From positions 65,805 to 129,804 of the forward strand of contig CAYRGJ010000006.1 in NCBI GenBank assembly GCA_964423835.1: a stretch of DNA of 64,000 nucleotides, read 5' to 3'. Both the position numbers and the translations under genes were made by a program. Positions 1 to 8,998 of the stretch are shown here, piece after piece. The DNA is from JAFGCL01 sp964423835. Its GTDB lineage: Bacteria; Chloroflexota; Dehalococcoidia; UBA2247; RBG-13-53-26. Position 1 is the stretch's first letter, and each line of letters opens with the position of its first letter. The notes beneath the pieces were generated by a model. The model was not told the DNA's origin. It did no database searches and saw only the letters and a list, made by a program, of their open reading frames with translations.

Positions 1-1614
1 GGCCGTGTTCCGGGGCCGGGCAAACAGGGCGCCGTGCCCCGGCTCCGTGTCATAGAGCAGGCCGGGCTGGCTGGCCTCGCCGAAGCGGGCCAGCATGGCC
101 TCGCCGAGATCGAAGGCCTTCTCCAGCCAGCCCTGGTCCAGGGTGATTTCATGCAGACTGAGAAAGCCGCGGGCCACGGCAGCGTAGTCCTCCAGGTACC
201 CCGGGATGTCCGGGCCCTGGTGGCTGTGCGCCAGCCGGCTGCCGGCCATCATCTGTCCGGCCAGGAAACGGCCGCAGCGCAGCGCCGCCTCCCGGTAGTC
301 CGGCCGGCCCAGGGCGCCGCCGGCCTCGGCCAGGGCCTGCAGCATCAGGCCGTTCCAGGACGCCAGCACCTTGCTGTCGCGCGCCGGGGGCGCCCGCCTC
401 CCTCTCTCTTCCAGCATCCTGGCCCTGGCGCGGGCCACGATGGCCTCTGCGTCATCCTGCCGGGATTCGCCCCCGCCGGCCGGTCCTGCCTCTCCAGGAA
501 GGTGCAGCACGCTGCGGCCCTCGATCTCCCCGCTGCCGCTGCCGACACCGAAGTAGCGGCTGACGATCCGGCCATCCTCTTCCCCCAGCAGCCGGCCGAT
601 CTCTTCCGGGGTCCACAGGTAGTACCGGCCCTCTTCGCCGCCGGTGTCCGCGTCCTGCGACGAGCAGAACCCGCCGGCCGGGCTGGACATCTCCCGAAGG
701 ACGTAGTCCAGGGTCTCCTGGGCGACGCGCCGGTAGCCGGCCTTCCCCATCACCAGCCAGGCGTGAAGGTACAGGCGGGCGAGGAGGGCGTTGTCATAGA
801 GCATCTTCTCGAAGTGCGGGACGAGCCAGCGGCCATCGGTGGCGTAGCGGTGGAAGCCTCCGCCCAGGTGATCGTAGATCCCGCCCGCGGCCATACGGTC
901 CAGGGTCAGCTCTGCCATCTGCCGGGGCCGGGCGGCGCCCGTGCGGTGATGATGCTGCAGCAGGAACTCGAGCACAGGGGCCTGAGGGAACTTGGGTCCC
1001 GGGCCGAAGCCGCCATGCCGTCCATCGAAGGCAGCCTCCAGGCCCTGCAGGGCCTGGGCCGGGACGGACTCCGCCAGCGGTCCGGGCGGGGCCTCGGCCT
1101 CGGGCCCCTGGCCCAGATGGGAGGCCAGCTCCTGAGCCACGGCCGTTACCTGTGATCGCCTGTTCAGGTAGGCCTCAGCCACCGCCGCCAGGACGTGGGG
1201 AAACCCGGGCAGCCCGTGCCGGTTTTCGGGGGGGAAGTAGGTCCCCCCGTAGAAAGGCTCCCCCGAGGGGGTCAGGAATACGGTAAGCGGCCACCCGCCG
1301 TGGCCGGTCATGGCCTGCACCGCCTCCATGTAGAGGTGGTCGATGTCCGGGCGCTCTTCGCGGTCCACCTTGATGCAGACGAAGTGCCGGTTCATCAGCC
1401 GGGCGATCCCCTGGTCCTCGAAGCATTCGCGCCCCATCACGTGGCACCAGTGGCAGGCCGAGTAGCCCACGCTCAGCAGGATGGGCTTGTCCTGGGCCCT
1501 GGCCCGGGACAGCGCCTCTTCGCCCCAGGGGTACCAGTCCACGGGATTTCCGGCGTGCTGCAGCAGGTACGGGCTGCTCTCAGCGGCCAGCCGGTTGCGG
1601 TGGTCCTGGCTCAC
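1..1614 (-). CDS. DUF255 / YyaL-type thioredoxin-domain protein (3' end cut by window edge)
   Basis: This is the N-terminal 538 codons of a gene that runs off the left edge. Translation from GTG at 1614 gives a thioredoxin-like domain with YLLQHAGNPVDWYPW and GYSACHWCHVM, the two hallmark motifs of the DUF255/YyaL (SPATA20-like) family. An (alpha/alpha)6-barrel region follows, with NALLARLYLHAW and DSKVLASWNGLML. Homologues are 600-700 aa, so roughly 100-150 residues are missing. The GTG start overlaps the preceding stop as GTGA, so it is translationally coupled to the small gene upstream. The biochemical role of this family is unsettled; a redox or sugar-epimerase-like function has been suggested from its fold. 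Confidence 0.93.
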   Translation of the reverse strand, partial: MSQDHRNRLAAESSPYLLQHAGNPVDWYPWGEEALSRARAQDKPILLSVGYSACHWCHVMGRECFEDQGIARLMNRHFVCIKVDREERPDIDHLYMEAVQAMTGHGGWPLTVFLTPSGEPFYGGTYFPPENRHGLPGFPHVLAAVAEAYLNRRSQVTAVAQELASHLGQGPEAEAPPGPLAESVPAQALQGLEAAFDGRHGGFGPGPKFPQAPVLEFLLQHHHRTGAARPRQMAELTLDRMAAGGIYDHLGGGFHRYATDGRWLVPHFEKMLYDNALLARLYLHAWLVMGKAGYRRVAQETLDYVLREMSSPAGGFCSSQDADTGGEEGRYYLWTPEEIGRLLGEEDGRIVSRYFGVGSGSGEIEGRSVLHLPGEAGPAGGGESRQDDAEAIVARARARMLEERGRRAPPARDSKVLASWNGLMLQALAEAGGALGRPDYREAALRCGRFLAGQMMAGSRLAHSHQGPDIPGYLEDYAAVARGFLSLHEITLDQGWLEKAFDLGEAMLARFGEASQPGLLYDTEPGHGALFARPRNTA

Positions 1615-1925
1615 TTCTTCCGGCTCACCTTGACATCGACCTGCAGCGACCTGACGGAGTCCACGCCCTTGAGGGACGAGACCACGGCCTTGACGGTCTT
1701 GAGGAGGATGTCATTAGGGAACTGGGTCAGCGTCAGGCCCTGGCCGTTCACCACCAGGCCCACGGACTTGCCGGCGGCCTTCAGCTCGATGGTGCGCGGC
1801 TCCTCCGCGCCCTTCAGGGTGCGCACGCCCCCGGTCACGATGCCCCCCAGCAGCTCCTCCACGAAAGGATGCAGCTCGATGTCCTTGTCGTTCACCTGAA
1901 GCCTGGTCTGATAGCTCTCCTTCAT
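1611..1925 (-). CDS. small conserved hypothetical protein, 104 aa
   Basis: I do not recognise this family. The start ATG at 1925 is chosen because GGAGGT lies four bases upstream; an in-frame ATG 12 nt further upstream lacks such a site. The protein is soluble, with no signal peptide or membrane segment. It has a beta-rich pattern (LQVNDKDIELHPFVEELL, then TIELKAAGKSVGLVVNGQ) and a basic tail ending SRKK. It sits 56 bp after the copper ATPase and overlaps the DUF255 gene by 4 bp, so the three are probably one transcript. No catalytic motif is evident. A small antiparallel-sheet regulatory or accessory protein is only a guess. Confidence 0.75.
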   Translation of the reverse strand: MKESYQTRLQVNDKDIELHPFVEELLGGIVTGGVRTLKGAEEPRTIELKAAGKSVGLVVNGQGLTLTQFPNDILLKTVKAVVSSLKGVDSVRSLQVDVKVSRKK

Positions 1926-1981
1926 TCTGACCTCCATCTCCGGGGCGCCCTTTTCGGAAGCCCCCACACGTTTGCCGGCCC

Positions 1982-4516
1982 TCAAGCCGTCTTCTCAGCC
2001 GGCCGCGCCATGCGGTACCGGTTCATCAGCAACGAGTTGGCCACCACCGAGACCGAGCTCAGCGCCATGGCCGCGGCCGCTATGGCCGGGTTCAGCAGGA
2101 TCCCGGTCCAGGGGTAGAGCAGCCCCGCGGCCACGGGTATGCCCACCACGTTGTAGGCGAAGGCCCAGAACAGGTTTTGCTTCACCTTGCCGATAGTGTA
2201 TCGGCTCAGCCGGATGGCCTCCACCACGTCCCTCAGGTCATTTCGCACCAGGACTATCTCCCCGCTCTCCATGGCCACGTCGGTGCCGCTGCCCAGCGCT
2301 ATCCCGATATCGGCCTGGGCCAGGGCCGGCGCGTCATTGATGCCGTCCCCTACCATGGCCACCAGCTGGCCGGCCTCCTGCAAGCGGCGTACCTCACGGG
2401 CCTTGTCGCCCGGGAGGACCTGGGCCAGCACCTTGCTGATCCCGGCCTGCCTGGCTATGGCCTCCGCCGTCCGCTGGTTGTCGCCCGTGATCATGACCGT
2501 CTCCAGCCGCATGGCGTGGAGCAGCGCCACAGCCTCCGCCGCCTCGTCCCGGGGGGTGTCGGCGACGGCGATCAGCCCCGCCAGCACCCGGTCCACCGCC
2601 AGCAGCATCACCGTCTTGCCCTGGGCCTCAAGCGTGGCGATCTGCCCTTCGGCCGCCTCCGCCGGCACGTCGTTATCGCTCATCAGCAGGCGGTTACCCA
2701 GCAGGACCTCCCGGCCGTCAACCCGCGCCAGCACCCCTCGCCCGCTGAAGGCCTGGAAGGACTCCGGATCGGCGGGCTCCGGCCCTTCCATCCTGGCGGC
2801 AGCCACGATGGCCTGCCCGGCCGGGTGCTCCGATCCTTTCTCGGCCGCGGCGGCCATCCTCAGGATCTCGGCCCGCCCGTCCGCGGCTGCGCCCGGAAGG
2901 CCTGATCGGCCGTCTGCCGCCGGTGCTGCCCGGCCCGGACTGCCGTCTGCCGCCGGCCGCGAAAGGCTGTCCCCGCCGGCCCCCAGCGGCACCACGTCGG
3001 TGACGCCCGGGGCGCCGCGGGTCAGCGTGCCGGTCTTGTCGAAGACCACGGTTTGCAGCCGGTGGGCCCGCTCCAGGGAGGCCGCGTCCTTGATCAGTAT
3101 CCCGTTCTGCGCCCCCTTGCCCGTGCCCACCATGATGGCCGTCGGCGTGGCCAGGCCCAGGGCGCAGGGGCAGGCGATGACCAGGACGGAGATGGCGGTC
3201 TCCAGGGCGAAGGCGAAGGGCTTCCCCAGGATGGCGAACCAGGCGATGAAGGTCACCAGGGCCACGCTGATGACGGCCGGCACGAAGATGGCGGCTGCGG
3301 AGTCGGCCACGCGCTGGATGGGAGCTCTCGATCCCTGCGCCTGCTCCACCAGCTTGATGATCTGGGCCAGCACCGTGTCCCGGCCCACCCGGGCCGCCCG
3401 GAACTTCAGCCGGCCGTCCTTGTTGATGGTGGCGCCCACCACCTGGTCCCCGGGCCTCTTGTCAACGGGCATGGATTCCCCCGTCAGCATGGACTCGTCC
3501 ACGGCGGAGCTTCCCTCCACCACTTCCCCGTCCACCGGGATCTTCTCGCCGGGCCGGACCACCACCATCTGGCCCACCTGCACCTCCCCCACGGGGACCT
3601 GCATTTCGACCCCGTCCACGATGACGCTGGCGGTCCGGGGCCTCAGGCCCATCAGCCGCCGGATGGCCTCCGAGGCCCGTCCCTTGGCGCGGTCCTCCAG
3701 GTACCGGCCCAGGAGGACGATGGAGATGATCAGGGCTGCCGTATCGAAGTAGACGTCGCCCTGAAAGGTGCCGGGCATGGCCGTAACCAGCAGGCTGTAG
3801 ACGTAGGCCGCGGTCGTGCCCAGGGCCACCAGCACATCCATGTTGGCCCGGCCGTGGCGTATGGCCCGGTAGCTCCCCGCGTAGAAGCGCCACCCCACGA
3901 AGAGCTGGACCGGCGTGGTCAGCCCCAGCAGGAGCCAGCTGTCGGCCCGGCTCCCGAAAGGCATGACCATCGACAGCACGAAGACCGGGATGGAGAGGGA
4001 GAAGCTGAATATGAGCAGCAGCGTCAGCCGCCGCCGCTCGCGGTCCCTGGCCCGCTGCTCGTAGTCCGGGGCCTCCTCCTCCGTGTCGGCAACGTTATAG
4101 CCGGCGTCGCGGATGGCCTTCTTCAGGCCGGCGATGCCGACGGCCTCCGGATTGTAGCGGACATAGGCCTTCTCGCTGGCCAGGTTCACCGAGACCGACA
4201 CCACCCCCTCCAGCGAGTCCAGCGCGCTCTCTATGTTCCGGGCGCAGGTGGCGCAGGTCATGCCGGTTATGTCGAGTACAGCCTGGCCGAGGGCCACTCC
4301 GTACCCGGCCTCCTCGACCGTCTTCACCAGGTCCTTCTCGGCGACCTGCGACGGATCGTACTCCACCGTGGCCTTCTCCGAGGCCAGGTTGACCTCCGCC
4401 CGGGATACGGCGGGAAGCCGCGACAAGCTCTGCTCCACTGCGCCGGCGCAGGTGGCGCAACTCATGCCGGTTATCTGCAGCGTGCTTCTCCGGCTCGATG
4501 GTGCCATGAAACCCAT
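1982..4516 (-). CDS. copA: copper-translocating P1B-type ATPase (CopA-like)
   Basis: This 844-aa inner-membrane ATPase couples ATP hydrolysis to Cu(+) efflux. Two N-terminal heavy-metal-associated domains carry GMSCATCA and GMTCATCA. Further on are the actuator motif LTGES, the membrane metal site in VIACPCALGLATP, the phosphorylation motif DKTGTLT, the P1B-specific SEHPAG and the hinge GDGINDAPAL. The CPC motif and paired HMA domains favour copper (P1B-1). Start: ATG at 4516, with ATG 4507 as an alternative; neither has a clear ribosome site. The N domain contains an alanine/glycine-rich insert with three AADG repeats (about 2865-2990). It is divergent from dnaE. Confidence 0.95.
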   Translation of the reverse strand: MGFMAPSSRRSTLQITGMSCATCAGAVEQSLSRLPAVSRAEVNLASEKATVEYDPSQVAEKDLVKTVEEAGYGVALGQAVLDITGMTCATCARNIESALDSLEGVVSVSVNLASEKAYVRYNPEAVGIAGLKKAIRDAGYNVADTEEEAPDYEQRARDRERRRLTLLLIFSFSLSIPVFVLSMVMPFGSRADSWLLLGLTTPVQLFVGWRFYAGSYRAIRHGRANMDVLVALGTTAAYVYSLLVTAMPGTFQGDVYFDTAALIISIVLLGRYLEDRAKGRASEAIRRLMGLRPRTASVIVDGVEMQVPVGEVQVGQMVVVRPGEKIPVDGEVVEGSSAVDESMLTGESMPVDKRPGDQVVGATINKDGRLKFRAARVGRDTVLAQIIKLVEQAQGSRAPIQRVADSAAAIFVPAVISVALVTFIAWFAILGKPFAFALETAISVLVIACPCALGLATPTAIMVGTGKGAQNGILIKDAASLERAHRLQTVVFDKTGTLTRGAPGVTDVVPLGAGGDSLSRPAADGSPGRAAPAADGRSGLPGAAADGRAEILRMAAAAEKGSEHPAGQAIVAAARMEGPEPADPESFQAFSGRGVLARVDGREVLLGNRLLMSDNDVPAEAAEGQIATLEAQGKTVMLLAVDRVLAGLIAVADTPRDEAAEAVALLHAMRLETVMITGDNQRTAEAIARQAGISKVLAQVLPGDKAREVRRLQEAGQLVAMVGDGINDAPALAQADIGIALGSGTDVAMESGEIVLVRNDLRDVVEAIRLSRYTIGKVKQNLFWAFAYNVVGIPVAAGLLYPWTGILLNPAIAAAAMALSSVSVVANSLLMNRYRMARPAEKTA
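2865..2990. repeat. Ala/Gly-rich repeated insert within copA
   Basis: Inside the nucleotide-binding domain of the copper ATPase, between DKTGT and SEHPAG, the DNA repeats GCCGTCTGCCGCCGG-like units. The protein shows AADG three times in about 30 residues. Other CopA proteins have a short loop here, so this looks like in-frame expansion. Confidence 0.6.
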
Positions 4517-4558
4517 GTTATCAGCATCGCCCCGGTCACGGAAGCGACCCACGTCTCG

Positions 4559-4634
4559 CTGGCGGGCGGGGCCCGCCGCCCCTGCCGCCGCCTCCCGGGC
4601 TGCTGTCCCAGGGCGCGTCTGGCGGGCGGGGCCC
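4559..4634. repeat. 16-bp direct repeat in copA-dnaE intergenic region
   Basis: CTGGCGGGCGGGGCCC occurs at 4559-4574 and 4619-4634, exactly 60 bp apart, just upstream of the dnaE -10 box. Confidence 0.6.
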
Positions 4635-4641
4635 AAGATGG

Positions 4642-4647
4642 TATAAT
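4642..4647 (+). promoter_or_regulatory. -10 box (TATAAT) for dnaE
   Basis: A perfect TATAAT lies 35 bp before the dnaE GTG start. No good -35 hexamer is seen at 17 bp. Confidence 0.55.
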
Positions 4648-4682
4648 GTCTCCGGTTCCCCCGCTTCCGGAAAGACATAGCT

Positions 4683-7600
4683 GTGTTCACACACCTGCAC
4701 GTCCATACTGAGTTCAGCCTGCTGGACGGCATGTGCCGCATCCCGCAGCTCCTGGCGCGCGTCAGGGACCTGGGCATGGACTCTCTGGCCATCACGGACC
4801 ACGGGGCCCTTCACGGCGTGCTCGAGTTCTACCTCCAGGCCAGAGAGGCCGGGATCAAGCCCATCATCGGTTGCGAGGTCTACGTGGCGCCCAACGCCCG
4901 CCAGAGCCGGACCGCTGCTGACAAGGACCCCTTTCACCTGGTCCTGCTGGCCAGGGACGGGGTGGGGTACAAGAACCTGCTCAAGCTGGCGACGAAGGCC
5001 CACCTCGAAGGCTTCTACTACAAGCCCCGGGTGGACCGGGAGCTCCTGGCGGAGCACCATGAGGGCCTGGTGGCCCTTTCGGCCTGCCTCGGCGGCGAGA
5101 TCCCGCGCCTCATCCTGGAAGGGCGTCTCCAGGATGCCGAGAAGAGCGCCGGGTGGCACCGGGAGGTCTTCGGCGACGGCCACTACTACCTGGAGGTCCA
5201 GAGGCACCCCCTGCCGGAGCTGGAGCGGGTCAACCAGGGGCTGGTGGACCTCAGCTCCAGGCTGAACATCCCCCTGGTGGCCACCAACGACGTGCACTAC
5301 ATAGAGCGGCAGGACGCCCGCTGGCAGGACCTGATGCTCTGCATCCAGACCAACACCACGGTCAAGGACGAGAAGCGGATGAAGATGCCCGGGGACTTCT
5401 TCTATCTCAAGACCCCGGAGGAAATGGCCGCCGAGTTCGCCGACCTGCCGGAGGCCCTGCGCAACACGGAGAGGATCGCCGGGCTCTGCCATCTGGAGCT
5501 GGAGTTCGGGCGGCTGCACCTGCCAGAGGTGGAGATAGCTCCCGGCCAGACCCCGGATGAGTACCTGGCGGAGCAATGCCGCCGCGGGCTGGAGCAGCGC
5601 TACGGCTCCAGCCCGGCCCCGGAGATCCAGGAGCGCCTGAAGTACGAGCTGGAGGTGGTGCGCCAGACCAGCTTCGCCCAGTACTTCCTGGTGGTCTGGG
5701 ACATCGTGTCGTTCGCCCGCCGCCAGAAGATCCCCTGCGGGGTGCGCGGCAGCGCCGCGGCCAGCCTCATCCTCTACTGCCTGGGCATCACCGACGTCGA
5801 CCCGCTGGAGCACCGGCTGGTCTTCGAGCGCTTCCTCAACATCGAGCGCAAGGAGATGCCGGACATCGACCTGGATTTCCAGGATGACCGCCGCGACGAG
5901 GTCATCTCCTACGTCGCCGGGAAGTACGGCCAGGACCACGTGGCCCAGATCATCACCTTCGGCACGCTGGGGGCCAGGGCCGCGTTGCGGGATGTGGGGC
6001 GGGCGCTGGGCCTGCCCTACGGCCAGGTGGACCAGGTGGCCAGGCTGGTGCCCTTCGGGGTCGGCATGACCCTGGACAAGGCCCTGCAGGAGAACGAGGA
6101 CATGCGCCGCATGTACCAGGAGGACGCCATCGTCCGCAACCTGGTGGACTCCGCCCGGCACCTGGAGGGGGTATCCCGCCATGCCAGCACACACGCCGCC
6201 GGCATCGTCATCTCCCGAGACCCCCTGGTGGAGCACGTTCCGCTGCAGCAGGTGACCCGGGGCGAGGCCAAGGGCATGGCCATGACCCAGTTTGTCATGC
6301 AGGACATCGCCCGGGTGGGGCTGCTCAAGATGGACCTGCTGGGCCTGATCAACCTGACCACCCTGTCCCGGGCCCGGGACATCATCGCCCAGCACCGGGG
6401 GGTGGACCTGGACCTGCAGCGGCTGCCCCTGGACGATGCCCGGACCTTTGAGCTGCTGTCGGCGGGGGATACCGGGGGCGTCTTCCAGCTGGAAGGGTCC
6501 GGCATGAGGCGCTACCTGAAGGAGCTGCGGCCGGCCAAGTTCAGCGACGTGTCGGCCATGGTGGCCCTCTACCGCCCCGGCCCCATGGACCACATACCGC
6601 GGTTCATCAAGTCCAAGCAGGGCCTGGAGCCCATTACCTACCCCCATCCGTCCCTGGAGCGCATCCTCGAGGAGACCTACGGCGTCATCGTCTACCAGGA
6701 CCAGGTGCTGTTCGTGGTCCGGGAGTTCGCCGGCTACAGCCTGGGCCAGGCGGACATCGTCCGCAAGGCGATGGGGAAGAAGATCCCCGAGATCATGCAG
6801 AAGGAGAGGGTCCGCTTTCTCGAAGGCGCCCAGAAGAAAGGGTTCTCACCGGAGGTGGCCCAGGAGGTCTTTGAGCTCATCGAGCCCTTCGCCGGCTATG
6901 CCTTCAACAAGGCCCACAGCGTCAGCTACGCCATGATCGCCTACCAGACGGCCTACCTGAAGGCCAACTACCCGGTGGAGTACATGACGGCCCTGCTGCT
7001 GTCGCACAGCGGCCAGCAGGAGAAGGTGGCCGCGGCCGTAGCCGACTGCCAGCGCATGGACATCAGGGTGCTGCCTCCCGACGTGAACCGCAGCCAGGCC
7101 AGCTTCAGCATCGAGGGCTCGGAGGCGCCGGCCATCCGGTACGGGCTGGCCGACATCAAGAACGTTGGGGCGGGCGCCGTGGCCCCCATCCTGGAAGCCC
7201 GCCGCAAGGGCGGGCCGTTCCAGTCCATCGAGGACTTCTGCCGCCGGGCCGACCTTCGCGGCCTCAACAAGAAGGTCATGGAGAGCCTGATCAAGGCCGG
7301 CGCCCTGGATTGCCTGGCCGGGCGTGGCGGGCTGCTGAACCAGATCGACCGCATCATGTCCCTGTCCCAGCGGGAGCAGAACCTGCGGGAGTCGGGCCAG
7401 GCCACCATGTTCGATTTGTGGGGGGCCGCCACCGCCACGCCCCTCCCCGAGATGAGGATCGAGGAGGTGGAGGTGTCCTACCGGGACAAGCTGGCCTGGG
7501 AGAAGGACCTGATCGGCGTGTACCTGTCCGGGCACCCGTTCTTTCAGGCCGCCCGGGAGCTCAAGTCCAGCACCACCGCCTTCTGCGGAGAGATCAACGC

Positions 7601-8162
7601 CGAGATGGCGGGCCAGACGGCGATCGTGGCCGGCCAGGTGGTCTCGGTGCGCCCCGGCGTCACCCGTAGCCGCCAGCCCTTCATCAGCGCCACGCTGGAG
7701 GACCTGGACGGAAGCGTGGAGGTCACCTGCTGGTCCCAGGTCTACCATCAGACGCAGGACCTGTGGATCGAGGGCAACATACTGCTGGTCCAGGGCAAGG
7801 TGAGGGCCCGCAACGACGGCGCCCAGCTGGTCTGCGACCAGGTGCGGCAGTACGAGCCGGGGAGGGAGAAGCCTCCGGAGCCGCCGGCCGCCCCCCGGCC
7901 GCGCCATGAGCGGCACCTCCTCCACCTGTCCATGGCCCAGACCGACAACTGGCGGGAGGATGTGGACCGGCTGGACGCGCTGGTGGAGATGCTTCGGAGC
8001 TACCCGGGAGAGGACGAGGTATCGCTGACCGTGGTCAGCGATGGCGAGCGCATCAGGCTGGATCTGCCCAGTATCGCCGTATGCTGTGGCCCGGAGCTGC
8101 GGCAGCGGCTGGCGGAGCTTCTGGGCGAGAGAAACCTCAGGGTGGAGAGGCTGCCGTCCTGA
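4683..8162 (+). CDS. dnaE: DNA polymerase III subunit alpha (DnaE)
   Basis: This is the replicative polymerase, 1159 aa, essentially the length of E. coli DnaE. The N-terminal PHP domain begins FTHLHVHTEFSLLDG. The polymerase active site contains PDIDLDFQDDRRDEV with the catalytic aspartates. The fingers and helix-hairpin-helix regions follow (YGLADIKNVGAGAV). The C-terminal OB fold lies around AGQVVSVRPGVTRSR. The GTG start at 4683 is supported by the N-terminal HLHVHTE motif falling immediately after it. It is transcribed alone from the TATAAT at 4642. Many PHP metal ligands look retained, so proofreading or pyrophosphatase activity of the PHP domain is possible but not shown. Confidence 0.98.
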   Translation: MFTHLHVHTEFSLLDGMCRIPQLLARVRDLGMDSLAITDHGALHGVLEFYLQAREAGIKPIIGCEVYVAPNARQSRTAADKDPFHLVLLARDGVGYKNLLKLATKAHLEGFYYKPRVDRELLAEHHEGLVALSACLGGEIPRLILEGRLQDAEKSAGWHREVFGDGHYYLEVQRHPLPELERVNQGLVDLSSRLNIPLVATNDVHYIERQDARWQDLMLCIQTNTTVKDEKRMKMPGDFFYLKTPEEMAAEFADLPEALRNTERIAGLCHLELEFGRLHLPEVEIAPGQTPDEYLAEQCRRGLEQRYGSSPAPEIQERLKYELEVVRQTSFAQYFLVVWDIVSFARRQKIPCGVRGSAAASLILYCLGITDVDPLEHRLVFERFLNIERKEMPDIDLDFQDDRRDEVISYVAGKYGQDHVAQIITFGTLGARAALRDVGRALGLPYGQVDQVARLVPFGVGMTLDKALQENEDMRRMYQEDAIVRNLVDSARHLEGVSRHASTHAAGIVISRDPLVEHVPLQQVTRGEAKGMAMTQFVMQDIARVGLLKMDLLGLINLTTLSRARDIIAQHRGVDLDLQRLPLDDARTFELLSAGDTGGVFQLEGSGMRRYLKELRPAKFSDVSAMVALYRPGPMDHIPRFIKSKQGLEPITYPHPSLERILEETYGVIVYQDQVLFVVREFAGYSLGQADIVRKAMGKKIPEIMQKERVRFLEGAQKKGFSPEVAQEVFELIEPFAGYAFNKAHSVSYAMIAYQTAYLKANYPVEYMTALLLSHSGQQEKVAAAVADCQRMDIRVLPPDVNRSQASFSIEGSEAPAIRYGLADIKNVGAGAVAPILEARRKGGPFQSIEDFCRRADLRGLNKKVMESLIKAGALDCLAGRGGLLNQIDRIMSLSQREQNLRESGQATMFDLWGAATATPLPEMRIEEVEVSYRDKLAWEKDLIGVYLSGHPFFQAARELKSSTTAFCGEINAEMAGQTAIVAGQVVSVRPGVTRSRQPFISATLEDLDGSVEVTCWSQVYHQTQDLWIEGNILLVQGKVRARNDGAQLVCDQVRQYEPGREKPPEPPAAPRPRHERHLLHLSMAQTDNWREDVDRLDALVEMLRSYPGEDEVSLTVVSDGERIRLDLPSIAVCCGPELRQRLAELLGERNLRVERLPS

Positions 8163-8246
8163 CCCCGAATGAGACCAAAGTCGCATTCCCCATCTCCCGC
8201 CGACCGCTAGAATCCTCGTGTGTGATGTCGCCCGGGCGGCTCATGA

Positions 8247-8252
8247 TATAAT
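8247..8252 (+). promoter_or_regulatory. -10 box (TATAAT) upstream of ferritin-like gene
   Basis: A perfect TATAAT lies in the 296-bp gap after dnaE. It implies a transcript with a leader of about 200 nt before the ATG at 8459. The -35 region is weak. Confidence 0.5.
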
Positions 8253-8258
8253 TGCGCC

Positions 8259-8458
8259 AGGAGGGTCAAACGGCCGGGGCGGGGACGATCCGCAGCAGCG
8301 CGGGGGCTCCCCGGCGGAGCCCAGGCTATCCATCAGGCGGTGAGGATCAGTACGCCCGTCGTGGCGGGACTGAACGGGCCGCCTTCCTGTCGCCCTTGTC
8401 CGGTGGACCATCCGGTCACCCTCCGGTGTAAGACTGGATCGAAAGGAGCAAAGCAGGC
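8259..8458 (+). ncRNA. candidate structured 5' leader of the ferritin-like gene
   Basis: The leader contains several nested inverted repeats. A 7-bp stem GGGCTCC/GGAGCCC sits at 8304-8322. A GGCGG...CCGCC outer stem (about 8337-8383) encloses CGCC/GGCG. A GGTG...CACC pairing lies near 8401-8420. I match it to no known riboswitch class. It could be a regulatory RNA or simply GC-rich spacer. Confidence 0.3.
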
Positions 8459-8944
8459 ATGGGCATCTTTCTTACGGGCAAGGAGCTTCTGGACACGGCT
8501 GTCAACATAGAGAAGGCGGGCGCGGCCTTCTACGAAACGATGGTCGGATGCGCCAGGAGCCCGAAGGCCCAGACCGCATTCAAGTACCTCGCTGACCAGG
8601 AGAAGTCTCATATCGAGGCCTACCGGAAAATGCTCGGCTCGCTGACCGATTCCCCGCCGCCCGAGAGCTACACTGAGGAGTATGACCGGTACCTCAAGTC
8701 ACTGGCCGACTCCGGCGTCTTCTCCAGCGAGAAGGAGGCCTGCAGCCTGGCGGAGAAGGCTGCCAGCGACGCTGAGGGCATAGACCTCGGCATCCGGGCG
8801 GAGAAGGACTCCATCCTGTTCTATACCGAGCTGCAGAACCTGGTGCGGCGGGCGGACGCCAAGGTGGTCAGCAGCATAATCGATGAGGAGCGGTCGCACC
8901 TGAAGCGGCTCTCCGAGCTCAAGGCGGGCCTGGCCAGGGGCTGA
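8459..8944 (+). CDS. ferritin-like diiron domain protein (rubrerythrin-type four-helix bundle)
   Basis: This 161-aa protein has the two half-motifs of a ferritin-like diiron site: EKAGAAFYE with EKSH, and EKDSILFYTE with EERSH (ExxH twice). That is the pattern of rubrerythrin and YhjR-like ferritin proteins. It has no rubredoxin domain, so an electron donor must be separate; a rubredoxin fusion is encoded at 14563. Peroxide reduction or iron handling is likely. It is followed by a strong hairpin and then superoxide dismutase, which suggests an oxidative-stress unit. An AGGAG lies ten bases before the ATG. Confidence 0.88.
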   Translation: MGIFLTGKELLDTAVNIEKAGAAFYETMVGCARSPKAQTAFKYLADQEKSHIEAYRKMLGSLTDSPPPESYTEEYDRYLKSLADSGVFSSEKEACSLAEKAASDAEGIDLGIRAEKDSILFYTELQNLVRRADAKVVSSIIDEERSHLKRLSELKAGLARG

Positions 8945-8964
8945 GGCCCGGGGCCCCGCCTCAG
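8941..8964. terminator. GC-rich hairpin between ferritin-like gene and sod
   Basis: CTGAGGC and GCCTCAG flank an inner GGGGCCCC, making a very stable hairpin that includes the TGA stop. No U-tract follows, so it may attenuate or protect mRNA ends rather than terminate fully. Confidence 0.45.
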
Positions 8965-8998
8965 CATTAAGCACGCCTGATCAATAAGGAGGGAAGAG

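Noticed and set aside
34..1155. Long plus-strand reading frame of 373 codons over the left end
   Set aside because: It is the opposite strand of the DUF255 gene. Its product is low-complexity and lacks motifs, while the minus strand shows YLLQHAGNPVDW and CHWCHVM.
3053..4711. Plus-strand frame of 552 codons opposite copA
   Set aside because: Gly/His/Pro-rich antisense shadow in GC-rich DNA; the minus strand encodes a textbook P-type ATPase.
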